DNA from: Cryptomeria japonica
Lineage: Eukaryota > Streptophyta > Pinopsida > Cupressales > Cupressaceae
Assembly (NCBI RefSeq): GCF_030272615.1
Contig: NC_081414.1
Span: 520,492,185-520,556,184 of the forward strand
Reading direction: 5' to 3'
DNA: 64,000 nucleotides
The notes below the pieces were generated by a model that saw nothing but the letters and a program-made list of their open reading frames with translations, ran no database searches and had not been told where the DNA came from. Of the stretch, positions 13,136 through 23,532 are shown in pieces; position 1 is the first letter of the stretch; every line of letters starts with the position of its first letter. A program made the translations under genes and the position numbers.

Positions 13136-13774
13136 TGTTGGATATTGTTGCTACTAGGATATGTTGTTGTCATTGATGTCAACATATTCCTGTTGCAGAG
13201 AGTTGTTTTGGTGATCCAATGATTGTAGAGAATTGATTTGGTTTGGTTTGCTGACGAGGATTTATGGTTCAATAATGAAGTATCTCTAGTATCTCTACTT
13301 CATTCTTTATTGATTTCATATGGTGATTTGATCATTTTTGGATTCTGGTGTGGAGATTAGTTTTCAGTGTTCAGTGTTGTAGTATTTTGATGATTGCTCT
13401 GTTGTGCTCCGGTATGATCATATCTTTGGTTGTGGATCTAGGAGAGTGTTTTAGATGTTCAGGTGTACTTTTATCTCAGATGGTTCATGATTTAGTGCTC
13501 CACAAATTATCTTTCTATTCTGAATCGCTAATGTTAAGTGTTCTTGGGTGATTATTGTGTTGATCGATGAAGATTTGATTAAGTGGTGTTAGTGCAACTA
13601 TTGTTGATGGTTCTAATGTGCTTGTTGGCATTTCCTAATCATTCCCTATTTGTTTTGGTGGTCTATATTAATCATTGTGAGTGTTCTTGAAGATCTTATG
13701 GGTCCAGTGATATTCTTCATGTTATATGGTATTTTTGGTGGTGTAGCGTGTTGCGGTTGATCTTGGCAAGATTC
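13136..13774 (+). repeat. 3' LTR of Copia F, first part
   Basis: It begins TGTTGG directly after the polypurine tract and is cut at 13774 by the start of Copia A's LTR. The remainder lies beyond about 55,680. No coding signal is seen. Confidence 0.7.
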
Positions 13775-15195
13775 TGATGATATGGTGAATCAATAAGGAT
13801 CCGGTCAACTACTAAGAAGGGGAGGGGGGTGAATCAGTAGATATAAAACAAACTAAACTTTCACCAAACTTAAACCCAACTCACAAATAAATCACTAAAC
13901 TTATTGGTTTAGACACTGTACAAAAAATCGCAATTGCACTGTCAAGTTTACTAGTTGACTAGAATACCAATATAACAGTGTAACAGATCTGAAACTTACA
14001 TATCATTTAACAAAAACATCAAACTACTTTACTAACATTAGTAATAGATCATAGATCACTTCCGATCATCTAAACATATCTAAGTGGCTTTACCAGTTAA
14101 ACATATTAACCATATCAAAACATAACCATAAAATCATTCACCACTTGACACAATAATTTATGACGTTGAAACCCAAATGGGAAAAACCACAGTGGGGATG
14201 AATACCCACAAGTATTTTGAACTCTTCTGAAGTTCACCCTATTAGGAGCCAAGCCTTGTTAGAAGCTTTACAAAAATGTCCTATTAGGAACAAATCTGGT
14301 TAAGGACCACCCGGTTAAGGGATTGACTACAATACCATGTTAAAGGAAATACCTTGTTAGGAGTAACCTCGATAGAGGATTTAAAATCCAATCTAATGGA
14401 TCATCTGGTTAGAGGATTTTAGAAAGCACCAAGCCTGTTAAAGCTTACCCGGTTAAGGGATTTAATTGTTGTAATGGTTAGAGAACAACATGGTCTTTGT
14501 TGTTCTGGTAATAGCACTACTCTACTTAATCAGATTTGTCTATGCTCCTATCTACCTTCACACATTCTGCAGATACGCCTTCTAGTTTGGCAATCAATCA
14601 CACTACCACACTTAACCAAATTTCCAACAACATTACAAAATAACTCATCAACCTTAAAAACAAATACAATAGGTTGGTAACACAACACAAAACCTAAGAT
14701 CTCATAGAGATTATAAACATATCTCTTCAAACATGACTATTGGATTACATAGCAATCAGTTGCACATTATTCAAGACAACTTCGACCACTCCTGGATCAC
14801 TGCACATTGGATCTTGTAACTCATCGCACGTTATTTACTTCATGCTATGCATTTGTTCATTCCCAAGATAAAACGGTTATCTCTACGTGCCGAAACCACT
14901 TGAAACTCATCACGTGCATCATGCATATGTGGCATATCCATCTCTGATCAACATTCAATCATAGATAAATATAACCGATTTACCAAGCTCCATCGGTTAG
15001 GGTTTGGCATATCAACAGGTTAGGGTTACCAGTTGATCACTCTGCTTCAAATACCAATACTGGTTTCCATCACTCCTCTACTACCGGTTGCATTACTGCA
15101 TCACTACCAGTTGCAATACAACTCCATTACCAATTACTATTGACATCAATGGCAACACTATACTTCATTAATGCAATCTTCATGCAATGCCATCA
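13775..15195 (-). repeat. 3' LTR of Copia A
   Basis: The ends are TGATG...CATCA. The outer 170 bases match the 5' LTR fragment at 55,515-55,680 in the same orientation, and the body resembles the LTRs of Copia B, including the repeated 'taaccgg / taacaagg' stretch. On the minus strand a polypurine tract (15,196-15,209) directly precedes it. Confidence 0.8.
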
Positions 15196-15580
15196 AACTC
15201 CCCCTTTGGCATTGATGGCAATACAAATATCAATACCCTTTGATTGTGATGATTGAGAGTAATGCACATACACAGGTATAGGAATCCTCATTTACATATT
15301 CCATGTACTCTCCTTCAATTGTGTCTCCATGTCTTCAATTGGTAACTGACTATCAATCATATACAGTTCTTCTCCCCCTTTGAAAACAATGCCAAAGTAA
15401 ATATCAATATCAGCTGGCTAACTATTCCATGCTTCAACGATCTTTAACAACGATCTGCAACTTGTTGCTCCCCTTGTGGAATAGCTCTACTCTATACCAA
15501 TCCTGCTTCAAGATCTTCAAAAAGATCTTGGACTGATGTCTTCCACATCTACTTAATTGACCTCATGTAGTGGTATAGCC
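15196..15580 (-). other. 3' untranslated region and polypurine tract of Copia A
   Basis: On the minus strand, CCAAAGGGGGAGTT abuts the LTR start. A second purine tract (reverse complement of TCTCCCCCTTTG) lies near 15,370. The last pol codons lie at the upper edge, next to LTR D. Confidence 0.65.
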
Positions 15581-16199
15581 TGTTGGTTCCCAAAATCACA
15601 AATTGGAAAACCAAAAGACTTGCCAAATCCTCAAGTAGTCCAATCAGCCTTGGACAATGAACGAGGATGGTCAAAGACCAAATCCCTCTGCACTTTAGAC
15701 TCCACTGAACCTAGGTGGGTGTGCCTCTTCCTCTCAAGCACAAAAGAGGTTATTTATAGTCGATTTAAACCTTTTAGCAAGTTTACACAACTGGCAAATT
15801 ATTATTCTGCAACTATGCTTTATTATGTGCTTTAACAAAATACTCTAAAAAGAAATTATTATGAATGTATATTAAAAATGAGATTGCTTTCAGGATTTAA
15901 ATGAAATTTGCATAGATCAGTTCATATAGGATTTGGGAAGAACTTTTCTCTATCAAGGACCTTAAATGCATACAGATCAAAACCTTAAAAGATCAATAAC
16001 AGACCAAAGCCTCTATCCAAGGATATATATGACACTTTGTGGACAAAATATCTTATCAACTCAAGAGACAATTTCTCATCAACTATGAAGGTTCAGTATG
16101 CATTACACAGACAATAAGAACTCAATCTTTCACTTAATGCAATGATGTGTGATTCACATCATAGAAAATCTATAAACAGATTTATCAAGAGGACAAAGA

Positions 16200-16222
16200 G
16201 GGTCAGTGCAAGAAGATGAGTC
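16200..16222 (+). repeat. Left terminal inverted repeat of the DNA transposon
   Basis: Eighteen of 23 positions match the reverse complement of 26226-26248: GGGT, GTGCAAG and ATGAGTC are shared, and the differences fall in the short gaps between them. Confidence 0.65.
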
Positions 16223-16244
16223 CACTTTTTGGCCAAAAAGTGGA
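16221..16244. repeat. Perfect 24-bp palindrome next to the left terminal repeat
   Basis: Two 12-base arms, TCCACTTTTTGG and its exact reverse complement, meet without a spacer. The palindrome overlaps the last bases of the left terminal repeat. No equivalent is seen at the right end. Confidence 0.9.
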
Positions 16245-16439
16245 AGTGTTTTCCCTGTTTTTTCAGATTTTGTCTCACTTGAGCTTAAATTTTGAAACAC
16301 TTAGAGATTGAATCTTGGAAAAAGTCAGTAATATAAAAGATAGCTCTTTGAGTGTACTTTTCAAATATGTAATTTATTTTAATACCCACATAATAAAAAA
16401 TAACTTTTTGAATGGAGTTCTAAAAACTATGTTTTAAAA

Positions 16440-16800
16440 ATCCCTGTTTCAGGACCATACCATGCATGTGTATGACCCACACTTTTTGACACAGTTAAAA
16501 TTATTTTCTCAAACCGTTTTGGGAAATGGTTTGTAACACACTGAAGATTGATGAGCATATTTTTCTGTATTTTTTTTTCAAATATTTTTTTTTTAATTAA
16601 TTTTTTAATGGCCGTAATTATCTTTTTAAAAATTTGACATGTACGACCCACATAATTTGACGTAAACTTAGCATTTTTTGAATTTTTTTTTTTTTAAATT
16701 GAAAAGAATTTTGTGTAGATTGATGACATATAATTTTTTTTTCAAAATTCATTAAAATAAATAAGTTATTAAATTAAAAAAATTAGTTAATATTTCAAAT
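16440..16800. repeat. Degenerate direct duplication in the left subterminal region
   Basis: Two AT-rich units of about 170-180 bases share 'tgtaygacccacayaatttgac' style text (near 16,470 and 16,640) followed by 'gattgatga' and T-tracts. The region otherwise holds no gene; 16,245-17,070 is AT-rich filler. Confidence 0.45.
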
Positions 16801-17074
16801 TTATGAACCTGATTTAGTATAAATTAAATGAAAAATAGTTAAAATAATTAATTTTTAAATTAATTTACATATTTAGACTCTAGACAGTGTAATATGAAAT
16901 GGGTTTCAATTCCGTATAAAAATTCTTTGATTAGAGGCACGTAAACTATTTCATTTCATCATATTTGTGCTTTCATTCATGGAGCTTTGAATTTGCAGGT
17001 TCATGTCTTAAGTGTGGCCATCCCAGGCCTAATCCCGAGGCAAGTGGTGGGTTGTGAATTCAAATTTTGCATAG

Positions 17075-17199
17075 CGGGCCCCCGTTTTATAAACGGGGGC
17101 CCCTTTCATTTTTTGCCCGTTGGATTTAACAACGGGCCCCCGTTTTTAGAAATGGGGGCTCGTTATTTAAATAACGGGCCCCCGTTTCTAAATAACCGT
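17075..17199. repeat. Left cluster of CGGGCCCCCG hairpins
   Basis: CGGGCCCCCGTTT and its reverse complement AAACGGGGGCCC occur several times, arranged as short inverted repeats separated by 2-20 AT-rich bases. The same motif clusters at 25,906-26,186. Subterminal repeats of this sort are transposase-binding sites in CACTA elements, so a similar role is an inference. Confidence 0.8.
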
Positions 17200-17364
17200 T
17201 ACTGTAAAAAAAAAAATAGATTGCATCGATTTACCACACTATCATTGAAATCCGTACTGACAAAGATTTTTTACATCATTTGGCAGTACTTTTTAATATT
17301 TTTTACATGATTTTTTGAAGAACTCAATAAAAAAATATTATTTTTTGAAGACGAGTTTGTAAAA

Positions 17365-20300
17365 ATGGGTTCTAAGCAACGTCAAAAGAAAAAAAAGAGG
17401 ACAATGACAATGGACGAAATTCAAGCACAAAGAGAGAAGGAGGCAAAATGCCAAAGAGATCGAAGATCACAACAACGACAATTGAATAACACTTCTGAAG
17501 CATCTAGTTCAGTGCCTGTTGTAGATGAGACCATTGAAGACATCATGATGGATGCAAGAAATGTAGAACCACACACGGGTATGACTGTTGATATAAATGT
17601 TGATGTGGATGCGAATCCTGGTATGTTTTTAAATCCTGATGACGATGATGCCAATCAAATTGCTGATTTAAATGAAACTGGATATAAATTTCATACACCA
17701 ATACGAAAAGAAATAAAAATTGAAAATATTACACCACCCTCTCTAAAAGAAAATGAATGTAATTTGTTTACTATTGATAGCAATGTGCTAGATAATCTTA
17801 ATGGGTTAGTTTCTTGGAGACAAATCAGAACACATGCAAACAGATTATATAAACAATTTTTCTATAATAAAAAGTTACGATTCCAATGTCAATTAATGCT
17901 ACAATTAATAAAAATGTTAAAAATGCGTAAAGTCATGAAAAAAATAGGTATTTATGCAAAACCAAAAAGAAAAGATGAATCATATAAGCAAGTTGTATCT
18001 ACTGTTGCCAGTGCCATCGATTCTATAGGAAAAACAAGTCGATCTAAAGATAAGAATGCAGCACGTAGAGTTATAACGACTGGTATAGTTGACAAAATGA
18101 TTGTTAGTAAAAGAATGTTAAGTGATATAAGTGGCTATTTGAACTTACATCGTAGAACCTTGTCAAGAGCAGCCAAAAGAAGAGACACGATTGAAATTGA
18201 TCCACTAAACCATTGTTGGAGTTTTAGTGGTAGACTTCAAAGGTCGGACATGAAATTAAATGATGAAACTAAACAATTAATTGCAAAATTTTGGCATGAT
18301 AACACTAGAGTTTCATCAAATGCTAGAGATGTTTTAAAGTTAAGGGTGGGATCAAAAATTCGTTATCCTCATCCAAAACATCTTCTTGACATGACTCAAA
18401 CTGAATTCTTTAAAAAATTTAGTGATGAATCTGTGTTAATGAATTTACAAATTAGTCAAAGATCATTTGAAAAATGCAAACCTTGGTATGTTAAAATCAA
18501 TAAACAAAGAATATCTTGTTGTTGTAAAACTCATGTCCAGTTTCGTTACTATTATGATGTTTTTCGATATATTCGTTGTATGTTGCATGGTAATGATCTT
18601 GTGCAGGATTGTGGTGTTTATGTTCCACCTGAAACTATAAAAGATTTTATTGGAAGTTTATTTTGTAAACCACCTAATGAACAATTATTTCTTTCCAGTT
18701 CATGCATTTATGGTCTTTGCAATTTATGTGGGAACTATTCTTCGATAGGTGAATGTTTACATGAACATGTTTCATCTGAGTTTGGACAAAAAATGGTTGA
18801 TGTTAGGAGATTTAAAAATATAGAATACCCTCTAAAGGATGGAAAGATGGGGAAACGTTTAGAATTGATTACAGAACAGAATAGTGTGAATGCATTTATT
18901 AGTGAGTTTAAAACTCATATTGTTCCAAAATATGTGAAACATTCCCAACATGCCCGATGGCTTGATGGACAGTTTCGCATATGCAAGAACACATTTCCAG
19001 TTGGAACAATAGTATCAGTTGTGGATTTTGCAAAAAATTATACTCTAAAACCACAAGAGGAAACTCAATCACAATACTACAACTCAGTGCAAGTGGCCAT
19101 ATTTGTGCACATTATATATAGACATGACCATGACAGTACAGAAGATAATAGAAAATTTTTGAGGGAGTATCATTTCTATGTTAGTGATAATCGATTACAC
19201 TCTTCAGAGTTTATCCAACATTGCTTCGAGGTATTTTATGATAATCTTAAGGAAAGAGAAATTGACATGAAACAACATATGATATGGTCAGATAACTGCA
19301 CTGGACAATTCAAAAATGCAAGAATGTTTTATTGGCTATGGAAAGTTCACAAGATAACCAATGTCCAACATTTATGGAATTTTTTTGAAGCGGGACATGG
19401 TAAGGGGGAACACGATGGAGCCGGTGCCTATATAAAAAGAGCTCTTGCTAGAGAACAATTGAAATTCAAGGATGCAGTGAAATTCGGAGATGTTCGTGCA
19501 GTTGTAGATTGGTGCAATTCAAAGTTGTCAAAAGGATCAACTGAAAACTCTGCAATTCGACGTTTCTTCTTGTTGATAGAGGAAGATAGTATTCCTATTC
19601 GGCATGATTGTAATACCATCATTGGATCAGCTAAATGGCATTCGTTTAAGAGTTCTAATTCAAACACATGGACTCTATTCACAAGGCAACTTGCTTGCTT
19701 TTGTCAGTTTTGTGTTTTTGGAGATTGGGAATTTTGTGAGAATAAAGAATGGGTTGAAGAATGGCAACAAAGATCATTGACACCCATAGATACAAATGAT
19801 CTGCATGAAAGAACTGATGAAGATATGGATCAAATGTTTGCATCAAATGACTATGATCGCATTTCAGATCTTATACAACAAGGTAAAATTATTTTTAAAA
19901 TTTGTTTTGATTTATTAAATAGTACATAAATTTATGAAATCTTACAGTGTATATTTTTGTTTTTATTTCTCATTAAATATTAAAATAAAATTGTTTTGTG
20001 CACAGGACATGTCTATGTTGTTGCTGCACCAGAGGACAATGAAGAGGGGACAGAGTATTGGTTGGCTCGATGTGTAGAGCCAAAACATAAGCTAACTACT
20101 CCTCGAGTAGATGATGATGGTTATGACTATCCAACGGGATCTGTGGTTGTTGTTGGCACTTGGCTACGCAAATATCTAATAAGAAAGAATGGATTGCCCG
20201 CATTTGAAGATTATGAATTAGAGAAGAAGATTATACATTACTCGCATTTGGTAGTGGAAACTAATATAAAATTGGATAGATATCATGGCAGGCTTGCTAA

Positions 20301-20391
20301 TAAACAATTATGGACTCTCTCTATGGAAGAGCACGAGACAATTATAGATGCTTTGCAAAAGAGAGAGGATGCAGATGGTATAACGGAATGA
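17365..20391 (+). CDS. Transposase-like protein with putative DDE core (two exons)
   Basis: Exon 1 is 17365-19882 and exon 2 is 20006-20391. The 123-bp intron is GT-AG, phase 1, and joining the exons gives an uninterrupted 967-residue protein. Residues 8-12 are a KKKKR basic stretch, followed by a charged segment and an Asp-rich region (about 55-105). A Cys-rich part contains CCCKTH (385-390) and C447-x4-C452-x2-C455-x8-C464-x-H466-x-H468, likely metal-binding. Candidate catalytic residues are D554 (VVDFAKNYT), D643 (WSDNCTGQFKN) and E682 or D684 in FFEAGHGKGEHDGAGA, the spacing expected of an RNase H-fold transposase. The last 127 residues (YWLARCVEPKHKL, VVVGTWLRKYL) look like a separate beta-rich domain. 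The core resembles uncharacterised transposase-like proteins I recall from animal genomes; I cannot name the superfamily. Its intact frame stands out among decayed neighbours. Confidence 0.8.
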
Positions 20392-20699
20392 ATCTAGTAA
20401 AATTTTGTTTCAGGTCTACCACAAGTAGAAGGCATCAATGAAAACAAAGTTATTTAAATAGACTGTTTATTTTATTTTAGATATCTCTTCTTGATTACAT
20501 TTTGTGTACAATATACATAAATGAGAGACTATTGGTCAAATTTATGAATGAGATAATTATGTTTTAATCAAGTTCTATTCATTATATTTGTTAAATGATA
20601 CTTTTTAATTTAGAATATATGTTATAATTATAAGATATGTTTCGATACTTAGTTCATGATGTATGCACATTTAGTTTATCTAATCACAAGAACTATTTA

Positions 20700-21285
20700 A
20701 ATGAAATTCCAAAAATAAAATTACAAGTCCACATAATGCCTATAAAGTTGTTTAAGCACAACTTCCATAAATAAAATTTCAAGTCCACATAATATATAAA
20801 GTATGCACAAAATTTCAAGTCCACATAATTTCAAGTCAATATATATGATCTAATGTGCACATAATTTCAAGTCCACATAATATCTAATGGGCACAATACA
20901 CATAAAGTATGCATGTATAATATATATGATCTAATCCTATTATGAAACTATCCATATATATAAAGTATGTGCGTGCATGTGTAAACAAATATGTAAAGCC
21001 TGTAAAATAGTACATATTAGAGCCAAATAAACAGTAAAATTTCAAGTCCACATAATCCATATAATATCTGATCCATATATATGTCTAGATGGTAACATGA
21101 TGTTCACTCCACATAATATCTAATATGCACAAAAAATATAAAGTATGCACAAAATATATATGATCTAATCCTATTATGCAACTATCCATATATATAAAGT
21201 ATGTGCACGTGTAAACAAATGTGTAAAGTTCATAAAAAAGTACATATCAAAGCCAAATAAACAGTAAAATCTAAGTGCTATCATC
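20700..21285. repeat. Convergent intergenic spacer with direct repeats
   Basis: TTTCAAGTCCACATAAT recurs about six times (20,730-21,060). A block of about 150 bases (ATGATCTAATCCTATTATG ... CCAAATAAACAGTAAAAT) occurs twice, near 20,925-21,040 and 21,158-21,272. The second copy ends about 20 bases beyond the stop codon of the minus-strand gene. The spacer 20,392-20,700 is AT-rich without recognisable features. Confidence 0.7.
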
Positions 21286-21294
21286 AATAACATC

Positions 21295-23532
21295 TCATGG
21301 TCTCTTGTCCCCGGGACGTGGTCCAGATCCACCTGTCTCATGCTGTACAATAAAAAAATAATATTAAAATATTACTTGAAATTAACTATTAAAAGAATCA
21401 TTTATCAAATATAGTAGAATTCGTAAATTAAGTTACAAACTTACCATATGCTCATCAGATCCTCTAGCAGTATCTCTCTTGTCCCCAGGACGTGGTCCAG
21501 ATCCACCTGTCTCATGCTATACAATAAAAAAATAATATTAAAATATTACTTGAAATTAACTTTTAAAATAATCATTTATCAAATATAGTAGAATTCATAA
21601 ATTAAGTTACAAACTTACCATATGCTCATCAGATCCTGTAGCAGTATCTCTCTTGTCCCCGGGACATGGTCCAGATCCACCTATCTCATGCTGTACAATA
21701 AAAAAAAAAATATTAAAATATTACTTGAAATTAACTATTAAAAGAATCATTTGTCAAATATAGTAGAATTCATAATTTAAGTTACAAACTTACCATATGC
21801 TCATCAGACCCTCTAGCAGTATCTCCTCTAGCAGTATCTTGTGCAGTATCAACACCAAATGTAGTGCTAGCTAACTCCTGTACAAGGTCAAATTCAAAGT
21901 GTCCAATTAAATCTTAAATTAAGAGTCAAAATAAGATCAAATTAAGTATTACATATTAATACCTCAAAGGATGTTGATGTGCGTTCAAATTGGCTCTGAT
22001 CAAAATTATGAGGATAACCTATCCTAATGGTAGTGTCCACCTGCATACATGCATTTAATGAAATCATATTTAGTGAACATATATATGTGTACTAAATAAT
22101 TTCAAGTTAAGTTACAATATTGTAAGAGTTCATATTTAATTTAAGAATTATAAGATACATACCATAGATGGTGTCAAAATAGTCAAACCCTCTTCTCGAT
22201 GTGATGTAGAGGGTCCCTCATGACCTGAATCCTGGAGAAAGAAGCATTCAATGTATCAACATGAAAATTTATATAGTATACGATGATAACATATTAACTT
22301 AAAAAGATCTAGTACAATGTCTAGATAGAAATTTATAATATACCCCATAAGGTGTGCCGAGTTGTGTTCCAGTAGATGCAACATTGACTCTAATATTAGG
22401 CATAGTCCTTATCTACATAAACAAAATTTATTTAATGAAGTATTAGATTGTATAAAAAAAGAGATGCACTTAGTTTATACCTATATTTAATGAAGTACAT
22501 AAAAAGATTGACATGTACATGTATATATATCTATACCTGGTCAAGATGAACATCTGAGCAAAGAAAATCCATATAAGATGTCATCATACTATCATCTGCT
22601 GCATCATGCTCATCTGGATCTGAAGTAGATCCTGCAGCAGTAGTAGGACCTACACATGTCTCATGACAACTCGAACACATATGTGGCATCCATTGAGGAG
22701 CAGATGCTATGTGAGCAGCTTGCTCACTCAGGTTACCTGTGAGGGAAGTCAAAGCATCTAATGTCGAAATGAATGATGTATTTTGGACATCTGCAGGAAT
22801 CGATGGAGCAACAAGTGGAACTATGGGTGGATCCGGTAGGGGATTATTACTCCGTGCCCCTAATCTATGCTATGGCATTCCACGACCAACACCCTGGAAT
22901 GACTTAATATCAAAATAATTTGGTTTTTGGTTCATTACAAACTCACAGTATAATTTCTTCAAAAAATAAAAAGGGACCTCATAATTATGATGTGGTGGAT
23001 AATCAAAAACCATCCACCATCTATCCCAAAAGTATCTAGCCATTTCTGGATGCACACACCACCTAATTGAAATTCTTTTCTGGTTAGGTTGCATTGGTTC
23101 TCTTGTTTTTGGGTTGGTAAAATATGGACATAAATGAGCTTTGGTTATTTTCAAATCAGTGATTTGTCTATAAGTTAAACCATCGGCATAAAAATCACGC
23201 AACTCTTGTCGTCGTCTATGAAATTGATCTAATTGAGAATCAACAGATCTAACTGACTCGACAACAGTTTGCATTGATTTTGCAAACTCTACAAGATGGG
23301 GTGGCGTGACTTGCTCATTTTGGATAGCAGCAATGTTTTGTTCAATCACTTGTAGATTTTCATTAATTCGTTCTCTTAAACGAATTTCATCCAATCTAGG
23401 GGGTGGTGGTGGTGGTGGTGGTGGTGGTGGAGGTGGAGGTGGAGGAGGAGGAGGAGGGGGTTGTGGTGGGGGATTTTCACCTAATAGTTCATCTATGTCA
23501 AAGATATCCATGATAGCAAAGAACTCCTGCAT
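21295..23532 (-). pseudogene. Accessory gene of the DNA transposon, eight exons, one in-frame stop
   Basis: Exons on the minus strand are 23532-22537, 22412-22344, 22231-22163, 22040-21963, 21877-21794, 21690-21619, 21516-21445 and 21342-21295 (TGA). All seven introns (85-124 bp) are GT-AG and phase 0, and every exon is a multiple of three, giving about 495 codons. That regularity is strong evidence for a real gene. The first exon encodes an acidic start (ATG at 23532, or the one at 23511), a run of about 24 prolines, a helical Arg/Glu/Gln segment, then an aromatic-rich domain (RYFWDRWWMVFDYPPHH). Codon 221 is TAG (22872-22870), probably one nonsense mutation since the frame continues open on both sides. 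The C-terminus holds 24-residue repeats. The family is unknown; by position it may be a second transposition protein, as in CACTA or Harbinger. An upstream exon cannot be excluded. Confidence 0.7.
21301..21877 (-). repeat. Tandemly duplicated 72-bp exon with its intron
   Basis: A unit of 174-175 bp (72-bp exon plus 102-103-bp intron) is repeated, with exons at 21445-21516 and 21619-21690, a truncated copy forming the last exon (21295-21342), and the half-copy end of the exon at 21794-21877. Each full exon encodes 24 residues starting HETGGSGPRPGDK or a close variant and ending GSDEHM. Confidence 0.85.

Noticed and set aside
16987-17310. Open frame of 107 codons upstream of the transposase
   Set aside because: It runs through the CGGGCCCCCG hairpins, giving repeated N-G-P-P-F text; it is a by-product of the repeat.
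21295-21877. Regularly spaced repeats as a CRISPR-like array
   Set aside because: Spacers are near-identical introns with splice sites, and the repeats are coding exons in a plant genome.
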